Assembly (NCBI RefSeq): GCF_000950575.1
Contig: NZ_CP011005.1
Coordinates: forward strand, 2,480,001-2,544,000
Source: Psychromicrobium lacuslunae
GTDB taxonomy: Bacteria > Actinomycetota > Actinomycetes > Actinomycetales > Micrococcaceae
Direction of reading: 5' to 3'
Length of the DNA: 64,000 nt
A program made the position numbers and the translations under genes. The notes below the pieces were generated by a model that saw nothing but the letters and a program-made list of their open reading frames with translations, did not search any database and was not told the origin of the DNA. Each line of letters opens with the position of its first letter. The first letter of the stretch is position 1. Positions 1-7,419 of the stretch are shown one piece after another.

Positions 1-243
1 ACCCAGCGGCCTGGCGACATAGGCGACACCGAAGGTGGCGAAGGACGCTATTACCTTGGCGTCGCCGAAGGGCTCGAAGAATAGCGGACCGAAAATCAGC
101 GCGGTGGCCAGACCGAAGATATAAAAGTCGTAGTACTCCAGCGCCGAGCCAATCGAACTGGCGAGGGTTGCCCGGCGAAGCTGATCAGCCTCCACCACCG
201 GCTCTTCAAGCGGTGTGGAATGGGCGGAATGAACCGTTCTCAT
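1..243 (-). CDS. MFS transporter, metabolite:H+ symporter (MHS) type, 5' part only
   Basis: The reverse strand opens with ATG at 243 and stays open to the window edge, giving the first 81 residues. After a polar N-terminus of about 25 residues comes the stretch SSIGSALEYYDFYIFGLA, typical of the first membrane helix of MHS-family symporters (ShiA, ProP, KgtP relatives), followed by FATFGVAYVARPLG of helix 2. These carriers import organic acids, aromatic acids or osmolytes with protons across the cytoplasmic membrane. The IclR gene upstream points the same way and the two leader regions share a 16-bp palindrome, so IclR control is likely. The substrate cannot be told from this fragment. Confidence 0.85.
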   Translation of the reverse strand, partial: MRTVHSAHSTPLEEPVVEADQLRRATLASSIGSALEYYDFYIFGLATALIFGPLFFEPFGDAKVIASFATFGVAYVARPLG

Positions 244-344
244 GCTGTCCTGCACCTCATTGCTGTGTTCTTGCCCGGGCCCCCGTTGGCCGCAGCGCGA
301 TGACCGCCGGAATCTCAATCTCCTTTGATCATATTGTGAACACC

Positions 345-360
345 GTACAGCATGCTGAAC
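345..360. promoter_or_regulatory. Putative IclR operator upstream of the MHS transporter
   Basis: GTACAGCATGCTGAAC is a near-perfect dyad about 100 bases upstream of the transporter ATG. A close relative, GTTCAGCATAGTGAAC, lies just before the iclR-like gene at 1321-1336. Finding the same motif before both the regulator and its neighbour suggests binding by that regulator. The rest of the 287-base gap between the two genes shows no other clear structure. Confidence 0.5.
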
Positions 361-530
361 AGGTTGTGAAGACACAACCAGTCGAAACCGCCGGTTGATG
401 ACAATCTCAGCAGCGCACAATGCAGTTGAGGAGCGGTTTTGGCCGCCGCCACGGAGTCGAGCTGAGCTGGAGCGGGCTGCCGAACGAGCCGCCGCCGAAC
501 GAGCCGTTCCGCCGAACAATTCCGAGCCGG

Positions 531-1310
531 CTAACGCCCCAAAGACATCGGCGCACCGAGCGAGCGCGCCAGGTCTTGCAACTCGGCCACCAATTTGCGT
601 TCGAGCTCGCGAGTGAAGGTGGCCTTGAGCGCGGTGACCGAAAGTCCCAGGCTGGCGCCGTGAGTTCCTCGGGTCGGAATCGCCACCCCCACACAGACCA
701 CACCCAGCGTAGATTCCTCGTCTTCGAAGGCGTAGCCGCGCTGTTGAACTTCCTGCAGGGCGGCGCGCAGGGTCGCCGGATCGGTGATTGAATGCGGGGT
801 GAGCGCCGGAAGTTGCTTCCCGTCGGGGAACAGCTCGGCAATATCCTTTTCATGCCGACGTGCCAGCAGGGCTTTGCCGACCGCGCAAAGCGAGGCGGGC
901 ATCCGATCGCCGATATTCGAGGTAAAACGCACCGCAGGGTGGCCTTCGTAGCGTGCCAAATAGATAACATCCTCGCCGTCGAGCATGGCAATCCGCACCG
1001 TTTCGTTGACCAGGGTGGGCGACTCTTCGCAAAATCGATAAAACTCCCGGACGTCATCTTGTCGATCGAGATAGGCCGCCCCCAGCTCCACCAGCTTTCG
1101 GCCCAGGCCATAACCGGGCCCTTGTCGACGCACCAGACCAGCTTCCTCGAGCGCCTGCAGCAGGTTTGAGGCGGAAGACTTGGGAATCTCCAGTTCGCGA
1201 GCTAAATCGCTGAGCGTCATCACCCCGGTGGGCGACGCAGCCAGGGCATCGAGTGCCGCAGCGGCTCGGGTGACGGCCGGGGCTGGGGAAGGTGTACTCA
1301 TCTGACTCAC
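531..1310 (-). CDS. IclR-family transcriptional regulator
   Basis: This 259-residue protein has the usual two-part IclR plan and length. A winged helix-turn-helix at about residues 12-75 includes LARELEIPKSSASNLLQALEE, and an effector-binding domain fills roughly residues 90-250, with the family-like stretch RGYAFEDEESTLGVVCVGVAIPT written here in part (GYAFEDEESTLGVVCV). It probably senses a small organic or aromatic acid and controls the adjacent MHS transporter, as often seen for IclR genes beside carriers. The second ATG, four codons in, is an alternative start. The promoter side carries a palindrome at 1321-1336 that is shared with the transporter leader, suggesting autoregulation. Confidence 0.9.
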   Translation of the reverse strand: MSQMSTPSPAPAVTRAAAALDALAASPTGVMTLSDLARELEIPKSSASNLLQALEEAGLVRRQGPGYGLGRKLVELGAAYLDRQDDVREFYRFCEESPTLVNETVRIAMLDGEDVIYLARYEGHPAVRFTSNIGDRMPASLCAVGKALLARRHEKDIAELFPDGKQLPALTPHSITDPATLRAALQEVQQRGYAFEDEESTLGVVCVGVAIPTRGTHGASLGLSVTALKATFTRELERKLVAELQDLARSLGAPMSLGR

Positions 1311-1320
1311 TTTCGGTTGC

Positions 1321-1336
1321 GTTCAGCATAGTGAAC
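1321..1336. promoter_or_regulatory. Putative IclR operator (autoregulatory copy)
   Basis: GTTCAGCATAGTGAAC has five-base arms GTTCA/TGAAC around six bases and starts 11 bases upstream of the IclR ATG. It matches the palindrome at 345-360 in the transporter leader. It also lies 70-85 bases upstream of the divergent LacI gene. Confidence 0.5.
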
Positions 1337-1404
1337 ACCTTCCGAAATTGCATCATGGTGAAAATGACAGCGCATTCAGCCAGGCTCGCTAGGATAAGCA
1401 CACC

Positions 1405-2496
1405 ATGACTGAAAAGCCACCCACTGTCTACGACGTCGCCGCCCACGCGGGGGTCTCGATCGCCACCGTTTCCCGGGTACTACGCAGGCCGGACGACGTG
1501 CGCGAGGCGACCCGCTCCAAGGTGCTGGACTCGGTACGAGAGCTAGGCTATGTGCCCAGCGCGAGCGCGCGCGGCTTGGCCGCCCGGCGCACCGGTGTGG
1601 TTGGCGTATTTTTTCCCGGCTTTGACGCCGCCTGGGAAATTCCGGAACTCTCCGACGCCGAAGACGGCTTGGTCCGAATGGTCCGGGACAGCGACGACAG
1701 TCTGGGCCAGCGCCCACCGGACCTCTACTTTGACGCCGTGCTGCGCGGCGCCGAATTAGAAGCTTGGCGCCGCGGGCTGGTCTTGATGGTTGGCGTTGGA
1801 CGCGGCTCCGATCCAGAGTCAGTGGTGCGAGACATCGCTGGCCGAGTTGACGGATTAGTAGTTTTGGCCCGCAGCGTGCCGGATGATTTGCTCAATGCAA
1901 TTGCGCATCGCATTCCGGTGACGCTCATTGCCGGGCCGCGCCGCGGGGATAACTTCGATCATGTTTCGGTCGCCAACTCCGAGGGCATCCGAGCGCTTAC
2001 CCAGCACGTGATCAGGGAACTGAACATCCGTGAACTGCAATACCTAGGCGGCCCCGCAGACTCCCCCGACGACGTTGAACGTTACGCTGGCTATTGCGAG
2101 GCGCTACGGCTGGCTGGCCTGGACCCGCTCGCCTTGCCGCCACTGCGAGCGGACTTCCGCCGCGAAACGGCCCGCAGCGTAGCCCGGGAGTTGCTCGCGG
2201 CGGACAAGCTACCGCGCGCGCTGATCTGCGCCAACGACCAAATGGCGCTCGGCGTGCTGGACGTGCTGCACCGTGCCGGGATCGCGGTGCCTGATCGGGT
2301 GATAGTCACCGGCTTCGACGGCATTGACGCTGGCCGGGCCAGCGTGCCAACGCTCAGCACGGTTTTCCAGCCAATGGAAACGCTAGGCCGCGAGGCGGTC
2401 CGGATCATGGCTGATCGGCTTGATTCACCGGATGCCGAGCCGGTGAGTAAGCGGTTGCCGGTCACCGTATTGCTGCGCGGCAGCTCGGACGGGTAA
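1405..2496 (+). CDS. LacI-family transcriptional regulator
   Basis: The 363-residue protein starts with a textbook LacI headpiece: TVYDVAAHAGVSIATVSRVL at residues 7-26, then the hinge helix region SASARGLAARRTG. A periplasmic-binding-protein-like sugar sensor follows. Between the first beta strand (GVVGVFFPG) and the helix YFDAVLRGAE there is an extra acidic segment of about 30 residues (roughly 75-105), which most LacI proteins lack. It is divergent from the IclR gene. A LacI-type operator with central GCGC lies in the promoter of the ABC/beta-glucosidase operon 2 kb downstream (4532-4545), which makes that operon its likely target, although other genes lie between them. Confidence 0.92.
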   Translation: MTEKPPTVYDVAAHAGVSIATVSRVLRRPDDVREATRSKVLDSVRELGYVPSASARGLAARRTGVVGVFFPGFDAAWEIPELSDAEDGLVRMVRDSDDSLGQRPPDLYFDAVLRGAELEAWRRGLVLMVGVGRGSDPESVVRDIAGRVDGLVVLARSVPDDLLNAIAHRIPVTLIAGPRRGDNFDHVSVANSEGIRALTQHVIRELNIRELQYLGGPADSPDDVERYAGYCEALRLAGLDPLALPPLRADFRRETARSVARELLAADKLPRALICANDQMALGVLDVLHRAGIAVPDRVIVTGFDGIDAGRASVPTLSTVFQPMETLGREAVRIMADRLDSPDAEPVSKRLPVTVLLRGSSDG

Positions 2497-2567
2497 TTGG
2501 TCACCGGTGGCCCGCAACGGCTCCGGCTCGCTCAAGGTTGTCAACGAATTAGCACTATTATCAGCTT

Positions 2568-3206
2568 ATGTTTGCCGCCACTCCCCGAGCATTACGAGAT
2601 CACGAGGCAGTGCGAGAACGCCACTCATTACTGCTTCACGATCCCAAAATTCAGCCGCTCAGGGCATGGGCCGCCGACCTCTCCCGACGGCGGTTCCTCT
2701 CAGCGGGGCCCACTTTGGTTCCACACTTCGATCCAGCCGAAGCTGGTGTCGAGGCCCGGATCTTGATTCTTCTTGAAGCACCCGGGCCCATGACCAACTC
2801 TCAGAATAAGCGGCCTGGTTCAGGTTTCATCTCGGTGGACAATAATGACAAGACGGCGGAGAACTGCTGGAACTACCGACAGGAAGTCGGCTTGCATACC
2901 GGAGTCTTACATTGGAACATCGTTCCCTGGTATTTAGGCCCTGCGAGCAGAAAACCTAACAGTTCAGAACTGGCAGAAGGTGCCAGCGAAACTCTCTCAC
3001 TCCTCGACCTGCTTCCCGACCTCCGCGTCGTATTAGCTTGCGGCCGGTTTGCCCAACGAGGCTGGGAACGACATATTTCTGCCCAAGTTCGCCCGAACCT
3101 TACGGTAATCTACACCTGGCACCCGTCCCCGCTCGCACTCAACAGTTCATTTCGAAGGCAAGAGTTCCGTGAAGCACTTCGGCGAGCGGCAAGCGTAGCC
3201 TACTAA
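2568..3206 (+). CDS. Uracil-DNA glycosylase-superfamily protein
   Basis: The 212-residue protein carries the spaced signature motifs of the UDG fold: LEAPGP at residues 69-74 (motif 1-like), WNIVPW at 116-121, ACGR at 157-160 and HPSPLALN at 185-192 (motif 2, the DNA-intercalating HPSPL loop). Such proteins hydrolyse the N-glycosidic bond of damaged bases, mainly uracil, in base-excision repair. Motif 1 lacks the usual GExPG glycine-glutamate context and reads LLEAPGP. It may therefore be one of the uncharacterised family members rather than a classical Ung. It stands alone between LacI and TetR genes. The fold is fairly certain; the activity is not. Confidence 0.75.
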   Translation: MFAATPRALRDHEAVRERHSLLLHDPKIQPLRAWAADLSRRRFLSAGPTLVPHFDPAEAGVEARILILLEAPGPMTNSQNKRPGSGFISVDNNDKTAENCWNYRQEVGLHTGVLHWNIVPWYLGPASRKPNSSELAEGASETLSLLDLLPDLRVVLACGRFAQRGWERHISAQVRPNLTVIYTWHPSPLALNSSFRRQEFREALRRAASVAY

Positions 3207-3358
3207 GGCCCGAGACATTCGCTGACCGCCGTTCAATCCTCCTAGTTGAAGGCTGTCGCCCCCTGAATTCATGGTTTCAGTGGGCCAAGCTGTCCATCCC
3301 CACTTAACTAGCTGAATCACCGGGGAGAGCTGTCGGCCCCGATCACTACTCACTCGAC

Positions 3359-3979
3359 TCAGCCGAATTTACTCACCAGAACGTCCAGTCGCTGCGCAGC
3401 TGCATTCTCCCGCAACCGACCGGCACGCTCAAGAGTTGCCAGGCCGTGCAGGGTGCTCCAGAGCAGCTCGGCGGCTGACTCGTCAGCCGTCAGCCGGGCT
3501 ACTTCGTTGAAGGCTCGACGTTGTGGCTCCGGGGTCTTTTCTTCGCCAAAAACAGAATCGATCGGCAGCGTGAACATCGCATCGTAGGTAGCCGGGTTAC
3601 TCGCCGCGAAGCCGAGGTAAGCCTGCGAGGCCGCCCGCAGCGTTTCGAGCGAAACCGGCACGTCTTGACCATCGGGGGAAACCCTTCGCGGTTTTTCGAC
3701 AGGAGCAGCTTCGGCAGCAGTCACGTGACTCGCAGCTTCCAACTGCTCCGCCAGTTCGACGAACCCTTGCTGGGCGATCACCGTCATCAGCTCGGTTTTG
3801 CCGCCTGGAAAATGCGAATAGATCACCGGTTGGCTGTAGCCGATCTCGGTGGCGAGGCGCCGCACGGTGAGCCCATCCCAGCCCTCCGATTCAGCCAGTA
3901 GCCGGGCCTGTTGCGCAATTGACAGACCCCGTGACTCTCGATCACGTCGCCGCTGTTCTGCCGGACCAGAAATACCCAT
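3359..3979 (-). CDS. TetR-family transcriptional regulator
   Basis: The 206-residue protein has an N-terminal TetR helix-turn-helix (about residues 22-68; LTVRRLATEIGYSQPVIYSH, then FPGG) and a helical ligand-binding C-terminus with a TetR_C-like end (AELLWSTLHGLATLERAG). It is divergent from the DUF1772 membrane protein, and the 87-base gap contains two copies of CTAGC-N3-GCTAG, the likely operators for both directions. The ligand is unknown. Regulator-DUF1772 pairs are common in actinobacteria. Confidence 0.92.
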   Translation of the reverse strand: MGISGPAEQRRRDRESRGLSIAQQARLLAESEGWDGLTVRRLATEIGYSQPVIYSHFPGGKTELMTVIAQQGFVELAEQLEAASHVTAAEAAPVEKPRRVSPDGQDVPVSLETLRAASQAYLGFAASNPATYDAMFTLPIDSVFGEEKTPEPQRRAFNEVARLTADESAAELLWSTLHGLATLERAGRLRENAAAQRLDVLVSKFG

Positions 3980-3988
3980 AAGAAAATA

Positions 3989-4001
3989 CTAGCACTGCTA
4001 G
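3989..4001. promoter_or_regulatory. TetR operator copy 1
   Basis: CTAGCACTGCTAG is a perfect dyad (CTAGC-N3-GCTAG) ten bases upstream of the tetR-like ATG on the reverse strand. A second copy lies at 4024-4036. Confidence 0.65.
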
Positions 4002-4023
4002 ATGTTTTCCTTTAGGCTAAATT

Positions 4024-4036
4024 CTAGCAACGCTAG
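4024..4036. promoter_or_regulatory. TetR operator copy 2
   Basis: CTAGCAACGCTAG repeats the CTAGC-N3-GCTAG dyad, with centres 35 bases apart from copy 1. It lies 31 bases upstream of the DUF1772 gene. Two sites in one divergent promoter region suggest joint repression of both genes. Confidence 0.65.
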
Positions 4037-4066
4037 ATTTCTAAAATGCGCCAATGAGGAGCCACC

Positions 4067-4516
4067 ATGCTTGAGATTTTGTCCACCATCACAGTTACCG
4101 TCACCGGCGTTCTCGTCGGCGTCGAATTCGCCGTGGCAGTCTTTATTAACCCAATTTTCAACCGACTACCCAGGGAGTCGGCACTCGCCGCCCGCAGCGA
4201 CGGCGCCAGACTCCTGGGCCGAGTGATGCCCTTCTGGTACATCGGCTCACTGCTCCTCACCGTAGGCTGGGCGATTCTCGCCTGGGACAGCACCGCGGGC
4301 GGGCTCGCGCTGACCGGGGCAGCCCTGCTCGCCGCCAGCGTACTGCTCTCGATTCTGCTGTTGGTGCCGATCAACTCGCGGGCAGCGAACTGGTCTGCGA
4401 GCAGCGCCCCGGACGATTGGGCTCAGCAGCTGCAAAGCTGGGATCGCTTGCACTACATCAGGGTTGCCATCATCCTGGCCGGGCTCGCCATGCTGGTCAT
4501 CGCCCTTCAGAAATAA
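4067..4516 (+). CDS. DUF1772 (anthrone oxygenase-like) membrane protein
   Basis: The 149-residue protein is very hydrophobic, with four likely membrane helices: about residues 3-25, 50-72, 77-103 and 127-146. The pattern of an N-terminal helix with GVEFAVAVFINPIF and a distal LHYIRVAIILAGLAM is that of DUF1772 proteins, which are related in sequence to fungal anthrone oxygenases but mostly uncharacterised in bacteria. It is divergent from a TetR regulator and shares an operator region with it, so expression is probably induced by that regulator's ligand. Confidence 0.8.
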   Translation: MLEILSTITVTVTGVLVGVEFAVAVFINPIFNRLPRESALAARSDGARLLGRVMPFWYIGSLLLTVGWAILAWDSTAGGLALTGAALLAASVLLSILLLVPINSRAANWSASSAPDDWAQQLQSWDRLHYIRVAIILAGLAMLVIALQK

Positions 4517-4518
4517 CC

Positions 4519-4547
4519 TTGCATCTGCGAATGTATGCGCTTACAAT
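4519..4547 (+). promoter_or_regulatory. Sigma-70-type promoter with embedded LacI operator
   Basis: TTGCAT (4519-4524) and TACAAT (4542-4547) are separated by exactly 17 bases and fit -35 and -10 boxes. TGTATGCGCTTACA at 4532-4545 overlaps the spacer and the -10 box. Its arms TGTA/TACA flank a central GCGC, the layout of LacI/CcpA-family operators. A repressor bound there would block polymerase. It drives the ABC importer / beta-glucosidase operon starting at 4600. Confidence 0.6.
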
Positions 4548-4599
4548 CACATTACAGCCCCACTCAACCACGTCGACGGGGTGTCAGTGAGGACAAAAA

Positions 4600-6372
4600 G
4601 TGTCAATGAGGATGCACCAGCAGCCAGCACCCCGCGCAGCACAGTCGAATACCGCACACCCCGAGCGAGCCAAACGGCACCGACGATTCAATAGATTCAC
4701 CGCGTTTGCCGCCGCTAGCGCTGCCGCGCTGTTAGCCCTCACCGCTTGCTCGATCAAAATCACCTCACAGCCGGACCCCTCGATCCCCAAGGACACCATG
4801 CTCCTTGCCGCGGACAAGGGCACCCCGATGATGGAGAAGAACTTCAACCCCTACCTGAGCAATAAACGGGTGGCCGCCAGCTACATCTATGAGCCGTTGC
4901 TGGTCACCAATGCGCTCGACGGCAAGCAGACGCCGTGGCTGGCCAGTGGTTATACCTTGCCGAACGCGAGCACCATTGACTACACCATCAGGTCCGGCGT
5001 GAAGTGGTCCGATGGACAACCTTTCACCGCATCTGACGTCAAGTTCACCTTCGATCTGCTGAAGAAATACCCCACCCTGGACATTAAAGGGGCCTGGCAA
5101 CACATCGACAGTATGCAGGTGGAAGATCGCGGTGCCAGCGGCCAGCACCTAGTGGTGAAGCTGAAGGGCGCTGACGCACCCGCGCAGTCGATCATTTCGC
5201 TCACCCTGATCGTGCCCGAACACCTCTGGAAAGATCAGCCGAACCCGGACACTTGGCGTAACCCCGATCCGGTCGGCACCGGACCCTATACCCTCGGCAA
5301 CTTTGCTGCCCAGCAGTACACCATGAATAAGAATCAGGACTACTGGCAGGCAGATAAGATCCAGGTCAATCACCTGGTGCTACCAGCCTCGACCAGCCAG
5401 CTCGACGTCGTGACCAAGGGTTTCGATTGGGCCTACGCCTATATGAGCAATGTGCAGGGCACCTGGGAAGCCGCAAACCCGGGCAATAAGTACTGGTTCC
5501 CACCGGGAGGCGTGATCAGCTTAGTGCCGAACCTCAGCAAGGCACCGTTCAGTGACCTTAAGGTTCGGCAAGGCATCTCGCTGGCACTGGATCGGGACAA
5601 GATCGCCGGGGTGGCCACCGAGAACTACATGCAGGCCGCTGGCCAAACCGGCTTGCTGCTGCCCAATCAGCAGGATCAATTGGACCCCTCTATTGCCGAT
5701 CAGGGCATCGTCAAGCAGAACACCAAGGCTGCCTTAGAAGCCTTCGCCCAAGCCGGTTACACCCAACAGGACGGGAAGCTCGTCAATGCGGCCGGCAAGC
5801 AATTGAGCTTCGCGATTACCACCGCGAACGGTTATACCGACTGGTTACGCGCCGTGCAGGAAGTCCGCAAGCAACTCGCCGCGCTGGGCATTCAGGTAGA
5901 CATCAAACAACCACAACCCGCTGGCTACCAGCAAGCCATTCAGAACGGTGACTTCGAGGTAGCGATGGGCGGCATGGGCGGCGGCGACCTTTTCCAAGCC
6001 TTCAATAATCTGCTCTCCAGTGAGTTCTATGCCCCGGTCGGCAAGCAGGCAGCCGCCAATTTCCAGCGTTTCAAGGATCCGGCCGTCGATGTGCTCCTGG
6101 ATGACTATAAAAAGACCACCGACCCGAAGCAGCAGACCCAGCTGAACTACAAGTTGCAGCAAGCGGTCTACACCCAGCTGCCGGTGATCGGGATGTATTA
6201 CGGCGGGCTCTGGGGACTCTACAACACCTCGAAATTCACTGGCTGGCCGGATGCCAACAACCCCTACGCGCCGCCGCAAACCTACGATTCAACACCACTG
6301 TTGGTTTTCACTCATCTCAAGCTCGTCGGTGCTGATGCTCAAGCCGGCAACGCCGCGGCGAAGGAAGGCTGA
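4600..6372 (+). CDS. ABC importer substrate-binding lipoprotein (SBP_bac_5 family)
   Basis: The 590-residue protein is an OppA/DppA-class solute-binding protein. A positively charged leader is followed by a hydrophobic stretch ending in LLALTACS, a lipobox with the lipidated Cys at about residue 50. Family-like features follow: YIYEPLLVTN, IRSGVKWSDGQPFTASDVKFTFDL (shown here only as WSDGQPFTASDVKFTF), PVGTGPYTL, and the C-terminal TQLPVIGMYY. The start is GTG at 4600, with in-frame ATGs at 4606 and 4612 also possible. It heads an operon with two permeases, a double ATPase, a hydrolase and a beta-glucosidase. That context suggests beta-linked oligosaccharides such as cellobiose, carried by a dipeptide-type importer, rather than peptides. 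Confidence 0.93.
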   Translation: MSMRMHQQPAPRAAQSNTAHPERAKRHRRFNRFTAFAAASAAALLALTACSIKITSQPDPSIPKDTMLLAADKGTPMMEKNFNPYLSNKRVAASYIYEPLLVTNALDGKQTPWLASGYTLPNASTIDYTIRSGVKWSDGQPFTASDVKFTFDLLKKYPTLDIKGAWQHIDSMQVEDRGASGQHLVVKLKGADAPAQSIISLTLIVPEHLWKDQPNPDTWRNPDPVGTGPYTLGNFAAQQYTMNKNQDYWQADKIQVNHLVLPASTSQLDVVTKGFDWAYAYMSNVQGTWEAANPGNKYWFPPGGVISLVPNLSKAPFSDLKVRQGISLALDRDKIAGVATENYMQAAGQTGLLLPNQQDQLDPSIADQGIVKQNTKAALEAFAQAGYTQQDGKLVNAAGKQLSFAITTANGYTDWLRAVQEVRKQLAALGIQVDIKQPQPAGYQQAIQNGDFEVAMGGMGGGDLFQAFNNLLSSEFYAPVGKQAAANFQRFKDPAVDVLLDDYKKTTDPKQQTQLNYKLQQAVYTQLPVIGMYYGGLWGLYNTSKFTGWPDANNPYAPPQTYDSTPLLVFTHLKLVGADAQAGNAAAKEG

Positions 6373-6374
6373 TT

Positions 6375-7355
6375 ATGCGTTATATCGCTCGCAAGCTCGG
6401 CCTATTCGTGCTCACCCTGTGGGCAGCCATCACGCTCAACTTTCTGCTCCCCCGGCTGATGCCGGGCTCCCCCACTGATGCGGCGATTGCCAAACTCTCG
6501 CAGAATGGCCCGGTCACCGCAGCCACCCGCGCAGCGATCGAGGCGCAGCTCGGCGTCCCCGGCGGCAACCTCTGGGACCAATATGTGAACTATCTGCATC
6601 AAGTGGTCACCCTGGATTTCGGAGTTTCTTATACCTTCTATCCACAGTCCGTTTCAGAGTTAATTGGTCAGGCCTTTCCCTACACGGTGCTGCTGGTTGG
6701 TTTGGTCACCGTGGTGGCCTTCGTGCTCGGCACCCTGATCGGCGTCTTCGCGGCCTGGCGACGGAATACCTGGGCGGACGCGCTGCCCACCCTCAGCGGT
6801 AGTTTTCTCAGCACTTTCCCGTACTTCTGGACCGCGCTCTTGCTGCTTTTTTTCCTGGGATATGTGCTGCACTGGTTCCCCACCTCGGGAGCTTATGGCC
6901 CGACGGCGAGCCCAGCCTTCAGTTGGGACTTCACCGTCGACGCGCTGTACCACGCACTGCTACCGGCGCTGACCATTCTGCTCACCTCGCTGGGCGGCTG
7001 GATTCTCGGTATGCGTAACGCGATGATCGGCACGCTGGGCGATGATTACGTCACCTTCGCCCAGGCCAATGGCTTGAAGGGCGGCACCGTGGCGATTAAG
7101 TACGCCGCCCGGAACGCGATTCTGCCCAACCTGACCGGTTTCGGCCTGGCCTTGGGCGGTGTGGTTGGCGGCTCGATTCTGGTGGAGCAGGTCTTCGGCT
7201 ACCCCGGCATCGGCTATCTGCTCTTCAACTCGGTGATCGGCCAGGATTACCCGCTCATGCAGGCACTCTTCCTGATGATCACGGTGAGTGTCTTAGTGGC
7301 CAACTTTATCGTCGACATCCTGTACGGCGTGCTCGATCCGAGGACCCGGCGATGA
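6375..7355 (+). CDS. ABC importer permease, DppB type
   Basis: The 326-residue integral membrane protein begins MRYIARKLGLFVLTLWAAIT, the usual start of DppB/OppB permeases, followed by the family motif LPRLMPGSP. About six membrane helices are visible. The coupling loop near residues 215-245 (YVTFAQANGLKG, then YAARNAILPNLTGFG) contacts the ATPase. The end DILYGVLDPRTRR is also characteristic. It starts three bases after the binding-protein stop codon and forms the membrane channel with the next gene product. Confidence 0.94.
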   Translation: MRYIARKLGLFVLTLWAAITLNFLLPRLMPGSPTDAAIAKLSQNGPVTAATRAAIEAQLGVPGGNLWDQYVNYLHQVVTLDFGVSYTFYPQSVSELIGQAFPYTVLLVGLVTVVAFVLGTLIGVFAAWRRNTWADALPTLSGSFLSTFPYFWTALLLLFFLGYVLHWFPTSGAYGPTASPAFSWDFTVDALYHALLPALTILLTSLGGWILGMRNAMIGTLGDDYVTFAQANGLKGGTVAIKYAARNAILPNLTGFGLALGGVVGGSILVEQVFGYPGIGYLLFNSVIGQDYPLMQALFLMITVSVLVANFIVDILYGVLDPRTRR

Positions 7356-7419
7356 GGCGGCCAACGATGAACACCCATTCCCCCAGTCACCCAGACCTGT
7401 CCGAAACGAGGATCAGCCG

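Noticed and set aside
407-1111. 234-residue reverse-strand frame overlapping the IclR gene
   Set aside because: Same strand, other frame of a clear IclR gene; low-complexity Arg/Pro/Trp content without motifs.
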